From assembly GCA_025024175.1 (NCBI GenBank), contig QCXZ01000137.1, positions 70,928,680 through 70,992,679 of the forward strand: 64,000 bases of DNA, given 5' to 3'. The position numbers and the translations under genes were made by a program. The notes beneath the pieces were generated by a model. That model ran no database searches. It worked only from the letters and a program-made list of their open reading frames with translations, and was not told the DNA's origin. Origin of the DNA: Rhyzopertha dominica. Its lineage: Eukaryota > Arthropoda > Insecta > Coleoptera > Bostrichidae. Below, in pieces: positions 10,291 to 23,500 of the stretch; the stretch's first letter is position 1, and each line of letters begins with the position of its first letter.

Positions 10291-12535
10291 TGTACTGATC
10301 ATAGGCGTTGAACACAGTTTCTATTCATAAAAAAGTTTGTTGATGACTTAATAATTCTGGTACCAACAAAGGCAGTAGAACAAATCTAGCATTTTTGTAC
10401 TTATCTCTTTTTTCCCTCTTATGTATCTTTCTATACTTATATCACACATATTTCTGTCTTATTGCATATGTACCTATTGAGTTCTATTGGACGGATTCAT
10501 AGATACGGTTTTCACGATTTTGTTAGCATGAGCACCCACAGGGTTTTCTAAAAGCCGGCGCCTCCTGTCTTCACTAGTGTTCCTTGGTGCTCCATTTACT
10601 GCTTCTTTTTAACCGTAAACGTACATGTTATATTTGTTGTTGCTGCTGTTGATGATTATATACTAATTCGGCGAGATCAGTAATATTCCAGGGGAAACAG
10701 CTTATATGTAAGTCAGCTAGACATGTCCTTGTCCGATGGCTTTGTTGTGTTAAGATTAAATTACTTTTATCTGTTAGAGAGATTGAATTTACTAACTCCA
10801 GAAAATGACCTAGAAGCACTTTAAAAGTATGTAGGAATTGAACAAACTCTGAATAAATATTATTAGCTAAATGGTTGATATGTTTTAGATATTTTGTTGT
10901 GACTTAAAATTCTAAAAGTGCTCTTTAAAAAAGCATTTGTCAACACCATTTTCACAGACAGAAATTCTTTTACCTTTAGAAGGTGGAATATTTAAACCAC
11001 ATTTCCTGGAATCGTCAGTCCATTCCTTTTTGGACTGGGTTGTCTAAATAAAATATTTATCTATCGATATTGTTTGATTTCGTGTAAATAACGATTTGAC
11101 CACGTCACTTTTCGTTAAATAGTTAATTTTAAAAACCAATACTTTAAAAATATTTTAGGAAAGTTTTTTCACAGCATGACACAATGTTCTTCTCAGTTAT
11201 ATCTCTGTACAGCAAGCTAATTTAGCTCTTATATATGAGTTGCATAGATCTTTTTCTACAACATTACTTCACTGTTTTCAGCCCTAAACTTGCAAAGACG
11301 TAGAAAAAAAATTTGAATTTTTTTTCATAGATCTTTTTCTATTTTCCCCTCACGATTTTAATCAAATTTGAGAGAAGCTCGTTTTGATTGAAACACATTC
11401 TTAGCTTGTTAGTGAATGGATAGTGGGTCCATTCGTGCTGCAAATAAATAAATATCATGTATAAGCAATCGAGTTCTTCAAAATTCATCTTTCAATCTTT
11501 GGTAACTCCTTACAACCTAAATACTATTGTTCAAGGGCGTTTTATTAGTTTAGTGGCCAGAAATCCTAAAAGAATGCAACAGTATTTAGTAATATGAACA
11601 CAACTTTTTGCATGGGACTACATTGCATGCAAATATGCAATATCGATATGGATATCCGTACGTAAGGGAAAACAAATACAAATATCACAACTGAAACCCA
11701 GAGTTTCATATCCAACTGCATTTCACCCAGACGCGGGTCTATTTGCAGAGTACGGTCAATTTGCATCATATACGATTTAAATTTAACCATTTCGTATACA
11801 GGCTGCATACGCTGGGTTGACTCAACGTTAAATAAAGCCACGGAATCAACTCCAGCGCTCATTTTTTGCGAATTAAATCCAGATAACACGAATGCTTTGT
11901 GAATGCAAATCGGTGCACCAGAATCCAGCGTAACGAAGATCATTAACGGTTTCAGCCAGCGTACTTTCGGCGTCCTCGGCTAGTGCGCGCGTACCAAATA
12001 TAAATAATCTGCGGGACCCGATTTGGGCGGCCAATTAATGGGAAATTGCGGAAGTTTGCCGCAGCTTTCGGAGAAGTGAACAATAGAAAATAGACCACAA
12101 TAAAGCCTGCAGACGTGTTGCAGTTTTGCACTCGTTAGTCGCGAACCCGCGGGCTACCAATAAATTTCGAGCTAAGACTGCATCCAGCCGTACGAAAATG
12201 GCGTAATATACTTGTCGGCAAAGGCATGCTGCAAAGGGTTTAATGATGTTTGCCTGCTTGGATATATAGTAGTAGAGCTGGCGACGAATTTTGGGAATAT
12301 GTTTTAGGCAAGTTGTAATATCGAAGAAATAGTAGGTAGTTGCATGATGAATAGGAGAACCCTAAACAGCGAGTCAGAGTGATTGCGGTTATTTCGCAAC
12401 TGCACAGCATATGAAATTTGCAAAAAAATGAACCAGAAAAATATATTTTATGCAAGTTGAATTTTTTTTCATCTTTTATTTTAGTATATGTATAGTTTGA
12501 GCATCTCTCCTGGAAATATCTGGATATGTTACAAG
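10291..12535. other. Unassigned DNA with a less AT-rich block at 11560-12240
   Basis: No gene can be supported. From 11560 to 12240 the sequence becomes GC-richer, with CpG-containing blocks. A 125-codon minus-strand frame (11566-11943) starts MIFVTLDSGAPICIHK. I do not recognise its product and its last third looks like low-complexity noise. It could be a diverged exon or non-coding regulatory DNA. Confidence 0.4.
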
Positions 12536-14256
12536 CACAGATAAAACTGTTTGTTTGGATTTATAAAATCAAGTTGTTTGACTTACATTTCTTTAGGTCC
12601 AACAAATTTATCTTCAAACAAACAAATTTTATTTGTAAGAAGAATATCAGATTGTTTGTAACTATATTACCATTTATTTGAGATCGAACAGAACTTGCGA
12701 GTTCAAGTAACCTAATAATTATTTGAGGGAATAAAATATTATTTTTCACGGTCAAACAATTTATTCCAATGAGTTAAAATTTCAAATATTTAAATTTAGT
12801 GCTTTGAAGAATTATATCAACAAAAGTAAATGCTTGTTTCTAATGAATATATCTTTCGTTTAATCAATGTTTCTTTTTGTTATTCAACTATTTAAATGTT
12901 TAACACACCTGTTGTTACAGCAAACAACATGTATTTAGATAGAATAAATGATGCTTTAAGGCAACAATCTGTTTTTGGATACAAATAAATAATTGTTTGA
13001 ATTTGCGCGTGCCATTAGCAAAGTGGAAGTTTGGGGTTCCCCTTCTTTAACCATGGTTGGACACTGGACAAAATGTATCAAGGTAAATTGGGAAAAGCCG
13101 CCGTTATTTGTTTCTTATTATTGTCAGTGAATTGCATTAAATTGTGAAACAAAAGAGGAAGATGGTCACAGATTTTAACAGTAAGTATGAAGCCTAAATA
13201 AAATATTTGCTTAATATTATGTGAAAAATAAGGCATTCAAAGATAAGGATGTTAATTAAGGCGTTGTTTCTCTACATCTTGAAGTAGGTATATGTTAGTA
13301 AAGTCTGCTCAATGAAGTACCCTATATTTGTATCAAACTACTATTACAAGTAATGCGTTATTTATTCAGTATATTTGTAATACTAAAATGGAACACATTT
13401 ATCACGCTATAGAAACCAGTAGATTTGTGATTGTCCTTTAAATTAAAATAAATGTCATACTTTCCGTCTGCATTATATTCGTACATATAAGTAGCAAAAT
13501 TTACCTTGTCAATGGACTTGTCTAGGTTAGGCTGATTTAAATCAGATGTTTTTTTACTAAACCAACTACAGTTTTGCGGAAATGAATTACAAGAAACAAC
13601 TTTATACGCTCTATAAAAAACAAGAAGCCACAGGAATACACTTGCATAAAATACATAGAAATATCGAAGTGGGTTAATCAAAATTTATTTCTTTAGCTTA
13701 AAAACAATTTATTTATATGTTTAAAGGGCTTGTTTGAATGCAATATTTATACAATCTAAATAAAAAATATATATTTCATTAAAATTCACATGCAGTTTGC
13801 TGCAATAACAGAGATAATGAATTGAGCATATGAATTCTTTTAATCAAACAATTGTTTGGTTCCAGGAAATAGCTGTTTCATTGAACTAAATCAGTGATAT
13901 CTTTACTGCAAAGAAATATTTATTTGGTATGCAGAGAATCACTTACCTCCTCTCTGATTCCAAACAAATATTTGTTTCAGTCAAATTTAATCATATGTTT
14001 ATTCCTAACATCTTCATGGTTTAGTGAAACAAATACTTTGTTTTACAAAGGAAATGATTATTCTTGATTTAATAGTTTCCAAAGTTAATTTAAAGCGTTG
14101 TATATATTATGTTAAATAAATGTTATTTTAGCCGCTTCAAGAATTTTGAGGGTTTGAAACAAACAACAAACAAATCATTAACTTCGCCATATACAAACAA
14201 ATAATTTGTTTGCCGTAAATATATTTTTTTCTTCCAAACAAATTGTTCTCTCTGTG
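12536..14256 (-). mobile_element. Non-autonomous inverted-terminus element, copy B (about 1721 bp)
   Basis: Sister of copy A (2826-4561) in opposite orientation. The outer ends CACAGATAAAACTGTTTGTTTGG and the complement of CACAGAGAGAACAATTTGTTTGG match, and similarity continues through the whole length. For example the short frame 12561-12755 here and 4342-4536 there give nearly the same peptide. Inner frames such as 13358-13681 are not recognisable proteins. No clear target duplication is seen at the borders. The presence of two complete copies with the same ends supports a true mobile unit that was moved by another element's enzyme. Confidence 0.75.
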
Positions 14257-14534
14257 AGCATTTGATTTACACCAGGTAATAGATCGGCCTACTTGAATCT
14301 CTTTACATGGACAAACATTAATAGATCACTTTATTACCCTTGGCTTAAATATTATTAGATCTGCCAATGTAAAATCACACCATTATATATCTGATCAAAG
14401 CGTCATTTTATGTGATCTTGATATTCTCTCTCACTCCATATAAAAAATATAAATTACATGCGCTTTGGAATTACTACAAGCAGCTTAGGAATTTGGTAAA
14501 TAAAACTATAAATTAAAAAAAAAGAACTTACTTG
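14257..14534. other. Unassigned spacer
   Basis: Short AT-rich stretch between copy B and the LINE fragment. Nothing recognisable. Confidence 0.5.
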
Positions 14535-15065
14535 CAGCATCGAGTTATGACTACTGGTAGATCCAAATTTTTTGCCGGATTCAAGAATCTGGAAGTAAAT
14601 TTCAGTAGCTCTAAATCATTCGATATTCCAAAAAATGTTAATAATTTCTGCTATATGTTCCTCTTAAGGACTTCAGCCCTGACCATACGCTTCTTGAAAG
14701 ATACCTTAGCTCTAGGATGATAAATTATGATTTTGAGTTTGTATTCGCTAATGACAAGGAAATATCTAATGCTTTAAAATCTATAAAATCAAACGCAGCA
14801 CGTTCGGACGACATAACAGACACTAAGCTGCTGTACTCTCTACCAATTACTGCCCCGTACTTAGTACATATCATTAACAGTTGCATTGGCCATAATATCG
14901 TACCCAACTGTTGGAAAAGGTCTATAGTGATTCCAATCCCCAAAATTAAGAACCCCTTAGAGTATAAAGATCTCTGGTCTATAAGTATTTTACCGGTTCT
15001 GTCTAAGGTATTAGAAAAAGTTATAGTAACACAGTTGATTATCCATGTTAATAATTATTTATTAT
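14535..15065 (+). pseudogene. LINE reverse transcriptase fragment (N-terminal RT)
   Basis: From 14717 the frame reads FEFVFANDKEISNALKSIK, SDDITD, then APYLVHIINSCIG, PNCWKRSIVIPIPK, and SILPVLSKVLEKVI. These are the first RT blocks of a non-LTR retrotransposon (Jockey/CR1-like order: helper helix, NxC, P-WK, vIPIPK, ISiLpvlSK-lE). Upstream in a different frame (near 14600-14715) SFDIPKNVN and DFSPDHTLLERYLSS belong to the same protein, so there is a frameshift close to 14700. The sequence loses similarity after about 15055, before the catalytic YADD region, and then meets piggyBac sequence. It is a small dead fragment. Confidence 0.75.
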
Positions 15066-15149
15066 TTATTGTTAACAGTTGGAAAAAGAAGAAAAAGATT
15101 TTTGTGATTAGTACCTATAATGCATAATAAACAAAAGTCCGGTAAAAGT

Positions 15150-15420
15150 ATTTAAAAGCCGAAAGAAGTCATGGATTATAACTACACAATGGGTGGAGTT
15201 GATCGTGTCGATCAAAAAATGGCAGCAAACTGTACAAGAAAATATTTTGACATCTCCTCGAACAGTGTATTTGGAATACATTTGTATTATACAAAAAGAA
15301 TGGTCATGCAGCTGAGTGCAAAGACTTCCTTTGGCATTTGATTCGTCATCCTTCATCATCTGCTGAAAATCCTACAAAGCTGATAGGAAGACTTTGCACT
15401 TTGCGTCATTCCTTGCTTTG
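15150..15420 (+). pseudogene. piggyBac transposase fragment (C-terminal part)
   Basis: The translation contains DYNYTMGGVDRVDQ, the block with the third catalytic region of piggyBac transposases (YN-MGGVDR-DQ). After a frame change near 15290 comes VLYKKNGHAAECKDFLWHL, the following helix region. The frame closes with a TGA near 15420. No TTAA-flanked terminus can be shown. It adjoins the LINE fragment at 14535-15065, which suggests either nested insertion or deletion joining two elements. Confidence 0.75.
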
Positions 15421-18400
15421 AGGTATACCATACCTAAGTAAATTTTTTATTTATTTTATTGCTTGTATAATGTATTTGTAGACACATGTTTTTCGTTGAT
15501 TTGATTCGGTATGAGCATATCATTAATATTTGTAAACTGTTTCAAAAGCAAACTTAGTTTTCAGGTCTTGTTTAGAAACCCAAATAGTGAACATATTGTT
15601 AATTTTAATAATTTTTCAACCCCGTCACGACGCCACTGGTAATTTTCTATATGTGGTTCATATCTTGACAAGTAATAGATATTCGTATAAAATATAATTT
15701 TAAAACTAATAAATACATTAATTCATTTAAAATAAAGTGATTTTATTAGTTTATTTTTTGTAGAAGTGACAGCTACGCCACTGTTCTTAATTATTTCTAA
15801 AGAAACATTTTTGCGGCACTATTTATATGTGATATCAGGTAAGTTGTTGAGGTGCTGCAGTCACTTTTAAAGTCTACTGGTCGTAGACTGATAAATGGGA
15901 ATGTAGAAAGTTCGGAGAATGAGATACGAATAAAGGATGGATCAGAGATTATACTTTAACACTCTTTGAGAATGCAAAGCACATTAAAACAATCAGTTTG
16001 TTTCCAAGAATCAATTCAAAATATTTCATGATGAGTGCATTTTGGAAACGATTGGCAATTCAACTGATTTTCAGTTAACAGTTTATAATAATAGCAAGGG
16101 TTTAAAAGTAACACGAATATCGTTCGATTCTTAATTATAACCACTTCTTTAACAATTAATGAGGTACTAATACACATTAATACCTTTTTTACCTTCAGTA
16201 GTATTTGCTGCATGTGAACTGACTAAACCTTGAATAAAACTACTCATTTCACATAATGCCTTATAGGAACAACGTATAAAGTCAGATTCTTCTCCGAAAA
16301 TAGATGTTCTTTTGGCTTTTTGATTCTGAAAATAAATAAGCTGTAAATGTAAATATTCAGGACTAGTTCCAGTATAATATGCCTAACACTGATTATATAC
16401 CAATAAAATTGTTGGTCGGCTGAAGACGATATCTAAGTAAGAAATAACATTTTCTCCCAGTATGGCGATCTTATCGGAATAAAATACGGCCGTTGATACC
16501 GTTATTATTACCAAGAAAATAAATGGTGTAAGCCGGAATAACCTTATATTGAAGTAAATCTCGAGAGGCAGCTAAAGTTACATCTCTTCTTTTTAAATAT
16601 TTTATGACTTTGACAAGGTATGGTGCCTGGCCTGAATGTGGGTACAAATTTTTTCTTAAACTGTCTAATGCTTTGACTTGGTATCTGACAGCGTTCACAG
16701 TTGTACAGCGTTGACTTTATTTGGATAGATTAGTGTCGTTGACATCCTTTTTTACTATCAAAACTAATAACCAAATTATTTTAAATACAAGATTTGGTTA
16801 AAAAAAAGTATTTGCTTCCATTTGTACCTTTATGGTCTGCTGTTGGAATGATATAGTTGACTTATTCAACATACTTTGGCCAAATTGCTTAAATAATATA
16901 TAACAATCAATAAAAGCTGAAAAATACAGTGTGTTTAGTTTTTGCTTAAAATTCAGCTAAAGCATATCTCATAAGTTTTACGTGTAGCTGGCCATCATAC
17001 TGCAATGGAAATGTTTGAGGAAATACATTATTTTGCAANTNTTCCAATACAATTATGTCGACTTTTACGAATGCTCGTAAGCTTACAGATTGCTAAAAAC
17101 GTCGCATGAAATGCACATTTTAAGAAATCTTTAGCTTCTAGCGCAGTTCCAGCGTACAGTGCTTTTTCTAAGAAAAAGCGGTACCACAGCGGTAATGTGC
17201 CCATTATTCATTTACATTTTGCGATATAATAAGCAAATGAGGTAACGAGAAAATACTCTGTTGTAAACAACACACCGAAATGCAAATGCTAGAGGTATAT
17301 CATCCAGTTAGATGTTATACTGTATGCACCGCAATCACCGCTACCTCCGGCTTTATACGTATTAGCTGCATTACTCAGGCAGTTCGGTGCAGTGGCGGCA
17401 CATTAGCATGCAAGATAAAATATGAATGTTATTTTTTGTGGTTACCGGTGTGAATGAAAACAAGAAAACATAGCCAATGTATAACGTTACATTTCTGTAG
17501 AATACAAGGAGTAATTAAAATCAAATACTAAAATGTAATTCATAGGCATCAGCTATATTTGTTTAAGGATACGATGTCATGTAACATAAAACCATCCCTT
17601 AACATTTATTAAATAATTGTCCTATGTGACAAATTTGGATTTATCGAGGTCCCGTGTCAATCCATAATCTTTAGGAAGCTTGAATGAATCGGTGCGTGGA
17701 TTCAATAGACCGTATCGGTGAGAGCGCCATCTAGTAAATGGTACGCGAACTGCTGCGAAAAGCGGCCATATTGTAGAAGACACACGTCACGTAAACCAAA
17801 GTTTGTTTTAGAAACGCATAATAACAATATTTTTAGTTAATGGTTCACGATTATTATGTGATGTTGATGTGGATAAGTATAAGACTAAAGAAGCTTATGT
17901 GGTGGAGTTGATTTAAAGTGAGGTTCAGAGGTATATTGACTAACGTTATCAAACTCAAAACTAGCAATTACCAGCTACCATTTACAAGAAATAGAGTGTT
18001 TGTTGCAGACCTACATGTGTCTGGCGTTTGTTACTTTGAACAGCTAAGTTGACCGTCTTCTCGTGGAAAGATCTCTGGTTTTGTCGCACTGATTTCGAAT
18101 TACAGAGAGTAAGTAATATAAATTTACCTTTTTGGTATTTTACCGAACAACTAACGTCACAAGTTACCATTTTCACAGGATTACAGTAAGTACTAAGAAC
18201 ATCACTTCGTCAACATCTGTCAGATATTTTGTCAAACCATTTTTTTCTACCAGCTGGCCACCTTTTAGGAAAGTCGATATTGAGTATATATACCTTATCA
18301 AAGCTAGTACTGGTAGAGTTCGTCGGCATTAAAAGTAACCACTGGGAAGGTCAATTGATTTCCGTGTACGAGTTTGAAAAATGTGGATTTATAACTAAAC

Positions 18401-19468
18401 CTCAGTTATTGTGCGCTATTACCGAAATACACTATATGCAATGGTTAAACATTGCTAATTCCATTATCCATTATGTAAAACACTACACTGCAGTCACTCT
18501 AAAACACTTTAGAAGACTTGGATCGCTTTGTTCGCTGGCGTGCTTCCCCGCTTTTAAAATGAGACTTTCTTCGCGTGTTGTTCGTTGAGCTTTATACCGT
18601 CCGATGAATATGCTTGAATTCTGTCTAGATGGAAGACTCGAAACATACGAGAACAAGAAGCAACTGCTTGAACGCCAGTCTGGTTGCCTAATTCGGAGGC
18701 GTTACTTTCCCCATATCATAAAAATATCATCAGACAAGAAAAGAGATTCAATTTACAAATTAACAAGCTTTTTAGACAATATACATGGGTAGTAAAAAAG
18801 GCAGAAATTATTGTTTTGCTTATTTTTGCTTAAATTAATTTTTTTAAACCTTTTATTACCAAAATCAGGCAATAAATGCTCTTTTATACATACCCTACCA
18901 ACTTCTTATGAAAAAAACCTGTACTACACGGAATAAATAGCTTTTGATTTGGCCCGAATTAACAACACGTTACAGTTAAAGTCTTAACTATATTGCTTTA
19001 CGACGCCACTGTCTATAAGTCCCATCAAGGATCGCCAGGGCGCACATTAACGCCCCTTGTTATGATGGAAGCTACTATTTGTTATGCATCACAGCCAAAA
19101 CATCGAACTAACAAGCACGAATCTAATACAATTAGTTCGCTAACGAGCAGTAAGAGATAATAATGATGCTAACGTTGCTGCGATTATGTCGTCAATATCA
19201 GCTTAAAGTGCATCTGATATTACCAGTAATATGAAGATATCTTAGTGGAATAACTATGATGCTCCTTAATTTAATAATTATTTAGAAGTAGTTCCTCATA
19301 ACATAAGTATCATCGTAAACTTCGTCTCTAAAAAACAAAAAACAAAACGGAATTGTCCTTATTTTGCTCTGTCGTTTATGCTGAGGAAACTGATGTATTT
19401 ATTTGGATAAACAGTTGTTCTTTTTTATAAATAAATAGATCCCAAATGATTGTATAATTTTACGGCTA
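15421..19468. other. Unassigned AT-rich DNA
   Basis: No gene could be assigned. The block 17640-18800 is the most gene-like: a 119-codon plus frame (18229-18588) follows a CACAG/GTAAG-rich stretch with possible splice sites. It has no catalytic or zinc-binding motif that I can name. The rest shows no repeats or termini. Confidence 0.4.
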
Positions 19469-19470
19469 TA

Positions 19471-20499
19471 CAGGGTCCGCCACCTAAATCTCCCCAGGCT
19501 CGTATTTTCTGAATTTTTTTAGGTACAACTTTAAGTTATATGTCAAATTATAGGTCTTTTTAAACTCTTTAAAAATAGAATATTGGGTGTCCAAAAAATT
19601 TTTTTGCAGATTTTTGCAAATAAAGTTAATTTTTGTAAATATTTTTTAACCTTACCCCGTATAATAAATATTGCTTTATAGTTGGATGCCGGCTATTATT
19701 TTCTTCAATTTGTGTCTTTACCATGTATGCGTAATTTTTACTCCTTCTTAGTGAAAAACAAGAAAAACTAGTCGCCGCCATTTTTGTTAATAGGGTTTAT
19801 TCAGAATTTTTTATGTGTTACTTTGGTAGCTTATTACGGTATAAATTATACCTACATACCCATCGCTACAGACAAAACCCCAAAATTTGGAGTAACTTTT
19901 GAATAAACAAAGTACAAAGTTCGTTCTACAGAGACAGAGGCTAGGAAACGAAACCCTGCGATGAGGCTAGTGCCTGATATAGAAAACCAAACTAGCCTCA
20001 TCGCAGGGTTTCGTTTTCTAGCCTCTCTCTCTGTAGAACGAACTTTGTACTTTATTTATCAAAAAGTTACTCCAAATTTTGGGGTTTTGTGTGCAGTGAT
20101 GGGTATGTAGGCATAATTTGTACCGTAATAAGCTACTAAAATAACACTTAAAAAATTCCGAACAACCCTATTAACAAAAAATGGCGGCGAATATTTTTTC
20201 TTGTTTTTCACTAAGAAGGAGTAAAAATTACTCATATATGGTAAAGACACAAATTGAAGAAAATAAAAGGCGGCCTCCAACTATAAAGCAATATTTATTA
20301 TACGGGGTAAGGTTAAAACATATTTACAAAAATTAACCTTATTTGCAAAATATGATATTTAACAAAAAAAATTTTTTGGACACCCCATATTCTACTTTTA
20401 AAGAGTTTAAAAAGGCCTACAATTTCATATATAACTTAAGGTTTTACCTAAAAAAATAGCGAAAATACGAGCCTGGGGAGTTTTAAGTGGCGGACCCTG
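19471..20499. mobile_element. Palindromic DNA element (foldback MITE), TA duplication
   Basis: Two arms of about 500 bp (19471-19971 and 19991-20499) are inverted copies around a 19-base centre. The outer tips are CAGGGTCCGCCAC and its complement, each flanked by TA, as expected for Tc1/mariner-type insertion. The arms are similar but not identical, so this is a real old foldback rather than an assembly mirror of one sequence. Short frames such as 20059-20280 show no transposase motif. A half copy lies at 796-992. It is probably moved in trans by a mariner-superfamily enzyme. Confidence 0.85.
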
Positions 20500-20501
20500 T
20501 A

Positions 20502-23500
20502 TATACCTTAAAAAAACTTTTAAAAATGTACTAGAGAATTCACTCAAAATATTGTGGTGTTTAAATTTTCCGCTAGAACCGTATTTGACATCACATTCCA
20601 AATAAACGTAAACAAATCTAAAATGCAATGAAATGCAACTTTTAGAATCTCTATCTAATTACGAAAAGGTGTCGTTATAATATTGTTTATCTAGTTGCCA
20701 TGATAATGACGCTACAAAGCAATATAATCTCGAATTTTCTAGACTGCTCCAAAAACAATTTCTTAAAACACCAGTAAGGGTGCCACTTAAAAAGTGTTAT
20801 ACCTTCCTCGATGCCCCAGAAGTTCTTTCCAAAATAGTACACACACAGCACAAAATATAATAGGAATTTCTGTTTGAACTCTAAAGAAAAACTGTAGTAA
20901 AAAACGGGATAGTTAACATGTTAACATTGAAACCAAAGGATTGTAATAAAAGAATGCATTCATTCTGCACCTGCCTGTTTGATTTCAGAATGATTGAGTG
21001 AAATGCAGTATTGTAAATTACCACACAAATAATTAGCGCATATAATTAATATTAAATGTACATCTACCGTTAATAAACTAACTCTATGCAGTTTATAATA
21101 TTGCCAACATAGATGGTTATTTTGCTTTTAGAAAGATACCGACCGTTGTTGCACTAATTATTCCAATTGAGCATGTGTTGCGGTTAATTTGACAGCACAC
21201 GAGATTTGGCTCTATCAGATATCATCTGTCTATATCAGTTGCGTTTATCGTCTAACGCCATTCTACATTCAATACGCCTAAAAGCTTCGTTTAGCATTCA
21301 GTCGATACCCATATATGTAAATCAGCGTGAGTTAGAATATTGTTTGTATCGGTTCCGACCTCTATTCGACGATTTAAGATATAAAGCTTACATTAAGTAA
21401 AAGATAGACGAAACTAAAAATATGCTGTTTTGTGCAAAAGAGAACGAAAAACAAATTTTGTTACTGCATTAAACAAAATAACTATTTATTTGTCATGATC
21501 TACGCACTATAACGCATGTAGACATGACAAATGAAGAGTTGACGTCAAAAGAAAAATTATCCGATATAAAAGTCCTAGATAATAAAAAAATAAGTTCTGT
21601 CTCGTTACTTTCTTTTTTCTTGTGTTCTCGTTTTCTATTTTTAATTTCAACAAAAATAATCCAATTTTAATGAAATTTAGTGATAGTACACCTTTATGTG
21701 CCTGAAATAACGGCAATTATTTCGGACTAAAAAAATCAAAAATCAGTTCTGCAGGTGCTCACCTTTTTCGCTTTGACTTATACTTTTTGATAAAATAAAG
21801 AAACCTAGTCACAATTCAAGAACTTCCTCAAAAATGAAAGAAAAACAAAATTAAACAATGAAAAACAGTGTCCTTAGCGTTTTTCCCGTAGAATTGGATG
21901 GTGTAATTAGTATTTTATTTCTTTTAATAATTTTATCAATTTATTGACAATCATTGAAGAATTTATATATGACAATTTTTTCTATTAGAATTAGTCTTTA
22001 AAGAAAAAGTGTTTTGGACCTGAGAACATTAATATCCCGGAAACGCCTTCAAACACAGGGAGGAGGTATACTTTCACCAAGTTTCATTTTGTAGAAATTA
22101 AAAATAAAAGACTGAAAAAGAAAAAAAGCACTTGATTTTTCCAGAAAATTTTAAGGTTATACTAAAAAGGAGCCAAATAGATTTTTTTTTAATTTTTTCA
22201 TTATCTACAACTGTAGTATTCGAAACTTTTTCTTTTGACGTTAACTTTCGACGAAAATCGCAAGATTGCGATTTCTCCCACTCCTCTGTTCAAGCATTTT
22301 TGTTTTATTTTTATATTTACGTGCATTATATGCCCCTTTATCATTTACACGTATAGATGTTTAGATAACACTTAATCTTTTTTTCCTCTAAAACAAATTA
22401 TTTCGTACGGTCTGTCAGGAACTAGATATCTTTTGAATATATATTTTTTTATCTCGAATACTTATGCACCGGATAGTTATGTTATATGATAGCTAAAAGC
22501 AATTTTCTGCCTTACGTGTTCGCAGATCTTCGTATTTGCAAAAGCACAATGTGTTAAGTTTATTGTGCTAGATGGAAATGATGATACCGCAGTGCCGGTA
22601 TGAAAACTTTATAACTGTGTAACTGCATTAAAAGTACCGAAAGTCTATATACAGTAGCGCATTTGTATTCATACCGCGTAACATTCGTTATTCAAACTTG
22701 AATACTGGTGAAAGGATTTAAAGCACAAATACATTGTATCCCTATTTCATCTACAGAGATGAATTTAGTTTACGTCTGTAAAATTTTAAACGAGGTATCT
22801 TTGATGGAAGATGCCTTCATTAATAATGTAAGACCTGGGGTACACCTCTGTGTAAAATACGAACGTAAGATAATTACTTACAAGTCTTACGTCGATGGAA
22901 CGGCTTATATTTTGTAAAGTTTTGAGCACTGCACCGATGCAGTCAGTTTATCGTCTTTGAAGCAAAGTGCTTCTGTTCTTTCGAGTCTAGTCCAACATAA
23001 TGGTTCGTTTTTTCATTACATTTAATCTGAACAAAAAGCGCACATCATTTGGTAATGACTAATGACTTGTTGCTTTTGGTTAACAGTATTTTATTGGTAC
23101 ATTGTGAAATGGGGCGAGATAGTTTTTGTATTCTTTCTATTATTGCATTATAAGAATAATTGTTAAACATATTTGAATTAGAATTAAGATGTTATAAAGC
23201 CGCTGAAGTTTAATAAATGCCTAGAGAAAAGTTGATAGTTACACAAAGCGTATCTGATGAAAGTGCTAGATTTCATAAAAAAATACGATTCAAAAACTGT
23301 TCATCAATTACTTATACACACTGTGGTTGAGTACTATAAGTTTTTTTTAAAGGAAACTTCCGATTTTATTTAATATGTTGTTCAAACAACATTTACTGCT
23401 AACTAAATCCATAACTTTGTTTAAGTTTATTACTGTGTAGGTAATTATTAATAATTATATTTTGAATACTTACCGTCTTCTAATTATCCAAATGTAACTT

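Noticed and set aside
11566..11943. 125-codon minus-strand frame as a host gene
   Set aside because: No recognisable domain. The second half is hydrophobic and low in information, and no splice or start context separates it from chance.
18229..18588. 119-codon plus-strand frame, considered as P-type or THAP9-like transposase
   Set aside because: A few residues suggested it, but no catalytic or zinc motif can be placed.
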